Below are positions 1-7,281 of a DNA stretch of 36,419 bases, in pieces (the first letter of the stretch is position 1; each line of letters begins with the position of its first letter). Source of the DNA: CBDUVZ01 sp965370805 (GTDB lineage: Bacteria > Hydrothermota > Tepidihabitantia > Tepidihabitantales > Tepidihabitantaceae); the NCBI GenBank assembly GCA_965370805.1, contig CBDUVZ010000014.1, positions 1-36,419 on the forward strand. The letters are read 5' to 3'. A program made the position numbers and the translations under genes. The notes beneath the pieces were generated by a model. The model was given only the letters and a program-made list of their open reading frames with translations. It searched no databases and was not told where the DNA came from.

Positions 1-124
1 AATCCAACAGCCCGACTTGACATTTCGGGCAGATCCAATTCTGAGGAAAGACGCAGACGGGCGCGACGGACGAAGTCGGAATGTAGAGCGCAGACATCAG
101 GACGCAAAGCCTCACAGTTTCTCC

Positions 125-2729
125 TTAGCGTTGAATGATGATCTTGTGGCTTGGACCTTCGGACCCTTGACTCCTTGATCCCTTTCCTCTTACGAAGTAG
201 ACGCCGGGGGACAAGTGCCGGACGTCGTTCTCGCCGGGCGCGAGGGCCATGACCTTCCGGCCGGTGATGTCGAGCAGCGATGCACCCCGGCCGTCCCGCA
301 GACGCAGCATTCCATTGACAATCGGGTTGGGCCACACGCTCAACCGGAATGGTTCACGAACGGCCCGGACGACGGGTGGCGGTTCAGCTACACCGACCCC
401 GAACGCCGTCAGCACGATATATACGTCCTCTGACCCGCCGGTCCCGAAGGAAAGAGTGGAACCGACAAGGCAGTAACCGTCGCGCCTGGTCTGGCAAATG
501 GCGTAGCCGTGGTCGGTCATCTGCCCGCCGAACTGCTGCAGGGCCAACTGGTTCCCGCTGAGGTCGGTCTCGAGCAGCAACAGGTCGTTGCTTTCCCCGC
601 CGTACGTACCGGTCGCGGTGTACCCCTGGCCCGCCACCTCGATGATGTCCCGCAGGTAGTCCGGGTCGTCGGCAGTGCCCCACGCGTTGGTCCAGAGCGT
701 ATCCCCGGCCTGGTTCAGCTTCAGCATCCACGCGTCGTAGTGTCCGGGTCCGAACGACTTGGACGTACCCGCCGTCCGACGTCGCAATCACCGCATCCGC
801 GTAGTCGTCCGAACTCCCGCCATGGGTCTTTGTCCAGAGCGTATCCCCGGATGAGTTCAACCGGATGACCCAGGCGTCGCCGTTGCCCATCGGCGTGCTT
901 TTGTATCGGCCGACAACCAGCCAGTCGCCGTTGCCGCACTCAACCACGTCCGCGAACAGGCTGTATTCGCTGCCTGTCCCGACTTCGGTCCGCCACACTT
1001 CGTTCCCCAGGCTGTCGGTCCCGATGGCCAGCCCGTGCATGTAGTCAGCGCCGTTGTAGCAGTTCCCGACCGTGATGAACCCGTGGTCCGGCATCTCGAG
1101 CACTGAGAACAACCCGCCGAAGTGCGGGACCGAATACACCTGGCTCCACACCTGTTCCCCGGCCGAGTCGACCTTGAGCAGCCACGGGTCGTTGTCCTTG
1201 TGCCCGGCCAGGACGTAGCCGCCGTCGCTCGTCAGGGTGACATCCTGGAACTGGTCGGTGTTCGTGCCGCCGAAGGTCCGGGTCCACATCGTGTCCCCGA
1301 GCTGGTTCAGCCGAATCAGGTACCCGTCGTCTCTCCCGGCACCGAACGAGCGGGTCATGCCCGCAACCACGTAGCCCGAGTCCGGGGTCAAGGCGACCGC
1401 ATACGCGTGGTCGGTTTCGTTCCCGCCGACGTTCAGGTGCGGCCGGGAGAGCGAACCCGCCCAGCAGTCACGGGTGTCGGTGAACCGCGAACCTCCGAGG
1501 TACACATTGCCGGCGGCATCGCACCCGATGCATTGGGCGCTGGCCGAGTTCGGCCCCTCGGAATTGCGCTTGAACACCCACATCGTGTCCCCGTCCGGGG
1601 ACAGGCACCACTCCGCAATCGACGAAATCAACGAACACATCAACCCGGCCCCGTGGATGTACCCGTCCGGGGTGAACACCAGCTCGTTCACCCAGTTGAA
1701 GTAGTTGTAGTCGCCCCGGAACCAGTAGTGCCAGCGCTCGTCGCCGTCCGGTTCCAGCGAGATGATGAACGCGTCGATGAAACCGGATTCGCGGAACCCC
1801 TGGCCGCCGATGTAGACATTCCCGTCGCCCCAGACGATGTCCTTCGCGTGGTCCAAATCCAGGGCTCCACGCCCGCCACCCGCGTCGTGGAAGTAGTGCC
1901 AGCGCCGGGTCCCGGCTGAGTCCAGCGATACCGCGCACAGATGCTTGCCAAGGCTGTCCTCGTACTGCCCGCCCACATAGACGTTGCCGTCGCCCCCGGC
2001 CGCGATGCAGGCGGGTCCGATGTCGGGCCACGCCCGCCAGCGGACGTCGCCGGAGTCAGTGATGCTGACCACCGCGCCCTCAGGATAGACAGTATCCGGC
2101 GAGAGGTTGCCGCTGACGTACAGGTTTCCGTCCATCCCGACTGCGATGTCCGTCGCCTTGTCCGGGGTCAAGCCCGGCGCACCGAGCGTATCCATCCAGA
2201 CCTCGTTGCCGGACGAATCCAGCGCCACGACCGTGAATTGGTACCAGTAGTCCGGATAGTCGACCCAGCCGCACACATAGACGCCGTTGCCGGTCCGCGG
2301 GCAGACCGCAATGGCCAGACCGTTGTAGTCGTCGGCCGACCGCGCCTTGTACTGCCAGCGCCTGGTCCCGTTCCGGTGATAGCACGCGACCGTGAACTTC
2401 GTGTTTCCGGCTACGGTGTGAATCGTGCCGACAGCATAGATGAAGCCGTCCTCACCGACGCAGATATCCTCGACCTTGCCCGCCGAGTCGTTGTCCACCC
2501 AGCGCTCGGCTCCGGCCGCTGACAGGCCGACGACGATGAAGTTGCTGTTCTGCGTGTTGTGACGGTCCACCCCGCCGAAGTAGGAACTGCCGTTGTCCTC
2601 GACCGCACAGGTATGGAAGATTTCGTCATTCAGATGACCGGGCCCGTCATGATGGTACTCCCACCGCTGGGCCCGGGTGGCTGTAAACACAGCCAGAATG
2701 GCTGCGAATGCGAGAACGTTTCTGCTCAT
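125..2729 (-). CDS. Secreted beta-propeller protein with C-terminal T9SS-type sorting domain (frameshifted)
   Basis: A signal peptide (MSRNVLAFAAILAVFTATRA) starts at 2729, preceded by a GGGAG ribosome site. The body consists of propeller-type repeats of the 'DSSGNEVW / DGGYVLAG / GDTLWTRT' kind found in large extracellular proteins. The frame is lost near 768-776: the N-terminal frame runs on as nonsense to 384, while the true C-terminus continues in another frame to 125. That part carries more propeller sequence, the strand 'LSVWPNPIVNG', 'LLDITGRKVMAL' and the tail 'LSPGVYFVR ... KIIIQR', a type IX secretion sorting domain. Restoring 14 nt at the break gives exactly 873 codons. The protein is probably exported across the outer membrane and attached or released; its ligand is unknown. 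It lies 9 nt after the gene at 2739-3661, so the two are probably co-transcribed. The break may be real or an assembly error. Confidence 0.8.
150..189. repeat. Octamer word repeat in the sorting-domain loop
   Basis: Five degenerate 8-nt units follow each other (for example CTTGGACC, CTTGATCC). They lie in frame inside the preceding gene and encode the residues between 'GVYFVR' and 'KIIIQR', the turn joining the last two strands of the sorting domain. Confidence 0.65.
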
Positions 2730-2738
2730 GGTTTCTCC

Positions 2739-3661
2739 CTATCGCTGAATTACGACCTTGTAGACGCCTGACGCATCACGCTTCACGCCCGACGCCGGAC
2801 GCACGAAGTAGACCCCAGGACTCAGGTGTCGGACGTCGTTCTCGCCCGGCACAAGGTCCATGACGTGACGGCCCGCGGAATTCAGAAGTACGAAGTACGA
2901 ATGACGGATTCCGGCATCCGCAGCACGTTGCGGACAATGGTTGCGGTCGGATGCCACCGGTTGACTTCGGGCGGTTCCGATTCGGCGATGCCGCCGCCGT
3001 CGATAGTCTTCAGGATCATCCCGTTCATGCCGACCGTAAACCCGACATATTCGCCCACCGGGAAGTCTACGCCCGTGAGCTGGTTCGACGTCTGGTAGGA
3101 CTGGTTGGTCCACGTCGCGCCGCCGTCCGTGGTCTTGAAGACCACGCCGCCAGTCCCGCACGCGTAGCCGGTCTGTGCGTTCTCCGGGAAATCGAAACCG
3201 AACATGATGTGGTCGCTTGCATGCACGCTCCACGTCTCGCCGCCGTCGGTCGACTTGCAGAAAGACGCGTAGCCCACCTCCTCGGTCCACGCGTACCCGG
3301 TGCTCGCGGTCGGGAAATCCAGAGCCCAGACCGCACCCCGCGCCCCGGTGTGATACCCGGTCCACGAAGCCCCGGCGTCGGTCGTCTTCAGGACCCAGCC
3401 GTTGTTTGCGCCCACGAGCCCGGTGTTCGCGTCAACGAACGTCACGCTGAACAGCGTCTGAGACGACCCCGAAACAAGTTCGGTCCAGTTGTCGCCGCCG
3501 TCGGTGGTCTTCAGTATGGTGCCGCTGTAGCCAACAACGTACCCGGTCAGGTCGTCCGCCGGGAAATGTACGTCGTTCAGGTGCTCGATTGTACCTGAAG
3601 TCTGAGAGAACCAGCCTGCGAACGCAAGCATCGGAATGCAGACAAGAACGAACAGCTTCAT
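2739..3661 (-). CDS. Secreted Ycf48/BNR-like propeller protein with T9SS-type sorting domain, interrupted by a heptamer frameshift
   Basis: The signal peptide 'MKLFVLVCIPMLAFAG' starts at 3661 behind an AAGGAG site. About 215 residues follow of repeats of the type 'GTILKTTDGGDNWTEL' (BNR/photosystem-assembly-factor-like propeller, a fold common in secreted proteins). The frame then stops at 2882 in 'VIRTSYF'. The continuation 'VLLNSAGRHVMDL ... LSPGVYFVR ... KVVIQR', a complete sorting-domain end, lies in another frame to 2739. The stop falls inside a heptanucleotide tract (2886-2927). One more copy of the heptamer, or two fewer, restores one open frame (309 residues with one more). In its present state the protein would be made without its sorting tail. 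The gene has its own canonical promoter and is followed after 9 nt by the gene at 125-2729. Confidence 0.82.
2763..2804. repeat. Heptamer word repeat, ACGC family (6 units)
   Basis: Six 7-nt units in perfect phase (such as GACGCCT, GACGCAT). They encode the 'ASGVKRD/ASGVYK' segment between 'GVYFVR' and 'KVVIQR' of the sorting domain. Three heptamers make 21 nt, so the peptide shows a 7-residue period. Confidence 0.8.
2886..2927. repeat. Heptamer word repeat at the frameshift (6 units)
   Basis: Six units end in CG at every seventh base; the first two (2886-2892, 2893-2899) are identical AAGTACG copies. The tract lies in the sorting domain between 'NVLRMP' and 'LLNSAGR' and contains the frame break of the gene. 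Confidence 0.8.
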
Positions 3662-3688
3662 GTGTACTCCTTTTTACCTTGCAGCGAC

Positions 3689-3717
3689 ACGATATCTCGA
3701 ACCCGCCCGGATGTCAA
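3689..3717 (-). promoter_or_regulatory. Sigma70-type promoter for the gene at 2739-3661
   Basis: On the minus strand TTGACA (3712-3717), a 17-nt spacer and TATCGT (3689-3694) precede an AAGGAG ribosome site and the ATG at 3661. Confidence 0.7.
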
Positions 3718-3748
3718 CCGACCCGCATCAACAGAACCCGGAGTCTCG

Positions 3749-6088
3749 CTACTGAATCACGACCTTCCGTACCGCCGCCTGCGCACCGCCGCCCGCCGAA
3801 CGCACGAAGTATACACCCGGACTCAGGTGTCGGATGTTGTTCTCGCCCGGCGTGAGGTCGGCGACCTTCCGGCCGGTGATGTCCATGAGCACGCATGACG
3901 CATCACGTTCGACGCCGGACGCATCAGGCAGGAACAGCACGTTGCGGACGATTGTGGCTGTCAGCCGTGAGCCGTGGGCTGTCGGCCGTTCCTCCTCGAT
4001 TCCGACGACCGTGCTGTCGTGTATCACCGAGACGCACGATCCGTAGCTGTTGGCCGAGTAGATGCGCCGGTTCGTCGGGTTCCAGGTGAGCGCGGTCGGC
4101 CCGTCGCCGACGCCGAGCGTGACGAGAACGGTGTCGGCTGACGCGTCGATGACCGTGACCGCATCGCCGTCATAGTTGGCAACGTACACCTTGTTCGCCA
4201 GTTCGTCGCAGCAGAGCGCAATCGGCTCGCCTCCGCCTCCCAGCGTTACGGTCGCAACCACGCTGTCGCCGGCACAGTCGATCACGACCACCTCGTCGTA
4301 CTCGATCGCGCAGTACACCTTGTTTTCTACCGGGTTGTAGCACAGGGCATGGAGTTCCTCTTCCACGTCCAGCAGGGCGATGACGCTGTCGCCGGCGCAG
4401 TCGATGACCGCAATCCCGTCCCCCGTCCCGCAGTACACCTTGTTCTCCGCCGGGTTGCAGCAGAGCGCGGTTGGCCCGTCGTCGACGTCCACGACCGCGA
4501 CGATGCTGTCGGTCGCGCCGTCGAGCACGTAGACCACCCCCCATTCGCAGTCCCCGCAGTACGCCTTGTTCTCCACCGGGTTGTAGCAGAGCGCCACGTA
4601 GGCGTCGTGCATTGCATAGAAAACCGCGACGACGCTGTTGGTGGCTCCATCAATGACGGCCAGTGATTCCTCCGAGGCGCAGTAGACCTTGTTGCTTACC
4701 GGATTGCAGCACAGGCCGAGCGGGGCCTCCGGTACGGGGACGGTTGCGACGACGCTGTCGGTTGTCGCGTCGATGACAGTAACGTCATTGCTGGAACTGT
4801 TCGCGCAGTAAACCCGGTTGTCCGTCGGGTTGCAGCAGAGCGCGGTCGGTCTGTTGCCCGCCTTGACGTCGGTGATTACCTGGTTCGTCGCCCCGTCGAT
4901 TACCGTTACGTCATCACTGGCCCGGTTGGCGCAATATACTTTGTTCCCGGTCGGGTCATAGCAGAGTGCGTTGGGACGGACACCAAGCACTGCGGTGGTG
5001 ATTAGGGTGTCGCCCGCCGCGTCAATCACGGCGACGTTGTCGTCGTCCTCGTTCGCGCAGTAGGCCAGGCTTCCCGTCGGGTTGCAGCAGACGGCGGCAG
5101 GTCCTTCGCCCACAATGACGGTTGCGATGACGCTGTCGGTTGTCGCGTCGATGACCGACAGGTCGCCGGACATGTCATTCCCGCAGTACATCACGTCTTC
5201 GGCGGAGTTGTAGCAGAGAGCGCGCGGGCGGCTTCCGACAGTGACCGTCGCCGTCACGCTGTCCCCGGCCCCGTCAATCACCGTTACGCTGCCGCCGAAG
5301 CGGTTCGCGCAGTACATCTTGTTCCCGGCAGGGTTGTAGCAGAGGGCGTGCGGATAGTCACCGACGCTGACTGCGGCGATGACCGTGTCCGCCGCGCCGT
5401 CGATCACGGTTACGTTGTCGCTAATGCGGGCCGCGCAGTACACCTTGTTCGCCAACGGATTGCAGCAGATGGCGCGCGGGTCGTTCCCGACGTCCACGGT
5501 GACAAGGACTGAATCCCCCGCGCCGTCGATTACCGTCACGTTGTAGCCGGAGCGGTTGGCGCAGTATACCTTGTTCCCCGCCGGGTTGTAGCATATGTCG
5601 TAAGGCGCATTGCCGGCGTCGAGCAGCGCAATCAGGCTGTCGCCGGCCCCGTCGATTACCGCCACGTCGTCGCTCCGGTTGTTAGCGCAGTACACCTTGT
5701 TGTCCGTTGAGTTGTAGCAGAGCGCGTGGGGTCGGTCGCCGACCGGAACAACGGCCATGACGGTGTTCGAGGCGGCGTCGATGATCGTCACGTCATCGCT
5801 CGAGTAGCCCGCGCAATAGACCTTGTTTTCCAGCGGGTTGTAGCAGATGGCGCTCATCCGCTGCCCGACGGGAATCCGGGCCGTCTTCTGTCCGGTCGGG
5901 CCGTCGAGGACTATCACCCAGCCGCCGCTGCCGGCGACGAATACCTTCGCGTCCGCCGAGTCGTATACCAGGCCGGCCGGCCGGGCCAGTCCGGACATGG
6001 TGTCGGGAATCCAGATGGTCGTCTCCAGCCATTGGCCGGACGCCAAGGCGGCAGCCAGGAATGTAAGGGCAAGCGCGGTTCTTTTCAT
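3749..6088 (-). CDS. Secreted YVTN-type beta-propeller protein with cysteine-rich repeats and T9SS-type sorting domain
   Basis: The start at 6088 is chosen because AGGAGG lies directly upstream and the product opens with a clear signal peptide 'MKRTALALTFLAAALASG'; a longer in-frame reading to 6190 lacks both. The 779-residue product has about sixteen repeats of ~43 residues of the form 'LCYNP..NKVYCAN...DDVTVIDGA.DSV.ATV.VG'. This is the YVTN/NHL-like propeller family of surface-layer and extracellular proteins. Most repeats carry two or three cysteines at fixed places (LCYNP or LCCNP, and VYC), which is unusual. The end has 'VLMDITGRKVADL' and 'LSPGVYFVR ... KVVIQ', a type IX secretion sorting domain. 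The ligand is unknown. The gene is intact, unlike its two downstream neighbours. Confidence 0.88.
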   Translation of the reverse strand: MKRTALALTFLAAALASGQWLETTIWIPDTMSGLARPAGLVYDSADAKVFVAGSGGWVIVLDGPTGQKTARIPVGQRMSAICYNPLENKVYCAGYSSDDVTIIDAASNTVMAVVPVGDRPHALCYNSTDNKVYCANNRSDDVAVIDGAGDSLIALLDAGNAPYDICYNPAGNKVYCANRSGYNVTVIDGAGDSVLVTVDVGNDPRAICCNPLANKVYCAARISDNVTVIDGAADTVIAAVSVGDYPHALCYNPAGNKMYCANRFGGSVTVIDGAGDSVTATVTVGSRPRALCYNSAEDVMYCGNDMSGDLSVIDATTDSVIATVIVGEGPAAVCCNPTGSLAYCANEDDDNVAVIDAAGDTLITTAVLGVRPNALCYDPTGNKVYCANRASDDVTVIDGATNQVITDVKAGNRPTALCCNPTDNRVYCANSSSNDVTVIDATTDSVVATVPVPEAPLGLCCNPVSNKVYCASEESLAVIDGATNSVVAVFYAMHDAYVALCYNPVENKAYCGDCEWGVVYVLDGATDSIVAVVDVDDGPTALCCNPAENKVYCGTGDGIAVIDCAGDSVIALLDVEEELHALCYNPVENKVYCAIEYDEVVVIDCAGDSVVATVTLGGGGEPIALCCDELANKVYVANYDGDAVTVIDASADTVLVTLGVGDGPTALTWNPTNRRIYSANSYGSCVSVIHDSTVVGIEEERPTAHGSRLTATIVRNVLFLPDASGVERDASCVLMDITGRKVADLTPGENNIRHLSPGVYFVRSAGGGAQAAVRKVVIQ
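3890..3931. repeat. Heptamer word repeat, ACGC family
   Basis: Six phased 7-nt units (such as CACGCAT, GACGCAT) inside the YVTN gene. They encode the 7-residue-periodic stretch 'DASGVERDASC' between 'NVLFLP' and 'VLMDITGR', the same loop that holds the 2886-2927 tract in the neighbouring gene. Confidence 0.75.
3957..3991. repeat. Heptamer word repeat, GCYGTNN family
   Basis: Five phased 7-nt units (such as GCTGTCA, GCCGTGA) encode 'PTAHGSRLTA' in the linker just before the sorting domain of the YVTN protein. Confidence 0.7.
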
Positions 6089-6104
6089 CGTTCCTCCTAG
6101 AATG

Positions 6105-6133
6105 AGCGTAAGGCCGGGGTTCGGGTTTGTCAA
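6105..6133 (-). promoter_or_regulatory. Promoter of the YVTN propeller gene
   Basis: Minus strand: TTGACA (6128-6133), 17-nt spacer, TACGCT (6105-6110), then a short leader with AGGAGG and the ATG at 6088. Confidence 0.6.
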
Positions 6134-6223
6134 GCGCGCGTTGCTGACCGGAAGGCGGCGCTTGGGACGTCCCGGGCGACTCCAGTCCATGCTCGCTCCC
6201 GGTTCCGGTTGTCGGGCAGCCTG

Positions 6224-6593
6224 CTATGGCGCTTCGATATTGAAGACGTCGTGGCGGATCTGGGCCAGGACCGTGGGATCGAGGCCGCGGTTTGCCCATT
6301 TCTGCAACAGTATCTCGGCCGCCAGGGCAAACGACGGGCCTGCGATGTTCTGACGCCGGGTCAGTTTCCACAACTGCCGGCCGTAGTCCAGGTACGGCAC
6401 GTAGAGTACGGTCTGGACCGAGGCGCCGTTCAGTACTTCCCTGACCTGTTCCTCCATTGAGCACAATTCGGCAAATGCCGTCTGCACCCGGGCCAGCATC
6501 GTAGCGCGCTTGCGGTCCAGTACTCGCTTCACGTGCTCGGTGTCGAACTTGTCGTTCCAGTTTTTCGAGCCGCTTCTGAGCGTCGATTGCCAT
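6224..6593 (-). pseudogene. Small unknown protein gene broken by a one-base frameshift
   Basis: An ATG at 6593 follows an AGGAG site and opens 'MAIDAQKRLEKLE'. After an A5 run (T5 on the plus strand, 6561-6565) the plausible protein continues in a different frame as 'NDKFDTEHVKRVLDRKR ... FNIEAP' to 6224. Dropping one A gives a single 122-residue frame. The rebuilt product is helical and charged, with no signal peptide and no family I recognise. The GTG at 6532 could also start a 102-residue form. It stands alone between the YVTN gene and clpB. The break could be a homopolymer sequencing error or a true mutation. Confidence 0.5.
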
Positions 6594-6843
6594 TTCGGGC
6601 TCCTTTCCGGCCGGTGAGCGGCCGTTCTCTGTCAGGCCTTTCTGTCCTGCTCGCCGCGCCGTGGGCCGGCATCCGGCGGGCTGCGATTCGTTTCCGGTTC
6701 CCGTCTTTCTGTTTCTTACATAGATATACACCAGCACCCCGCGAATTCGCCCCTGCCGGACTAAGTTCGCTCCGCACCGTTAGTTACCGGAGGTGTCGTC
6801 AATCCATACCGCAGGCAGAACGAAAGGGGGAGTGACCCCCCAG
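6594..6843. other. Intergenic stretch without recognised gene
   Basis: No convincing reading frame, RNA gene or promoter was seen between the small broken gene and the hexamer tract. Confidence 0.5.
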
Positions 6844-7095
6844 GTGAGTTTGGACCTCAGGGCTGGAGCCAGAATGCCGGTCAGCGTCGGATTCAGGATG
6901 AACCTGAGGTGCGGCTTGAAGATGATGGCGAGGTTCGGGTTCAGAGTCGAACTCAAGTACAGCTTCAAGTTGGAGCTCAAGTCCGTCGTCAGCCTGACTT
7001 TGAACATGGTCGTGAGTTTGGACTTCAGACGTGAGGTCAGCATGGAAATCAGGTTCGGTTTCAGTCGCAGATTCAGGTTCGCGGTGAGTTTCCGG
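6844..7095. repeat. Phase-locked hexanucleotide word tract (about 42 units)
   Basis: Read in steps of six from 6844, the sequence is a chain of related hexamers such as TTCAGG, CTCAAG, TTGGAC and GTGAGT, staying in phase over 252 nt (the GTGAGT at 6844 and that at 7084 are exactly 40 units apart). It translates on the plus strand as alternating hydrophobic and polar residues, and on the minus strand as leucine-rich peptide. The lack of start signals and the strict 6-nt pattern favour a noncoding repeat. It ends about 190 nt before clpB. Confidence 0.7.
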
Positions 7096-7171
7096 CTTGC
7101 CCTTGGAAGCCCGGGTCAGGGGCTGCGGAAGTCGGCCTGAGCGGTGTCGGCCGGTTCGGAATCAGCAGTTG

Positions 7172-7199
7172 TTGTCCTCGGCGACTCAGTCTGTAAACT
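7172..7199 (+). promoter_or_regulatory. Possible clpB promoter
   Basis: TTGTCC (7172-7177), 16-nt spacer, TAAACT (7194-7199). This is weaker than the other promoters here. No CIRCE-type inverted repeat was seen. Confidence 0.3.
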
Positions 7200-7281
7200 G
7201 CCGGGAGGGAAACAGTTAGGTTCGGTTGAGCCGCTACGGGGCCGAATCCAGGGGGCGTTGTTGTCGTCTAAGCTAGTGACT

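Noticed and set aside
5793..6737. Long minus-strand frame (314 residues)
   Set aside because: It overlaps the start of the YVTN gene in another frame, is rich in Arg/Gly/Pro as expected of a GC-rich shadow, and only its short 'MAIDAQKRLEKLE' part is plausible, which I assign to the broken small gene.
6793..7140. Plus-strand 115-residue frame over the hexamer tract
   Set aside because: No ribosome site or promoter; the alternating peptide is a direct result of the 6-nt word repeat, and the opposite strand is open as well.
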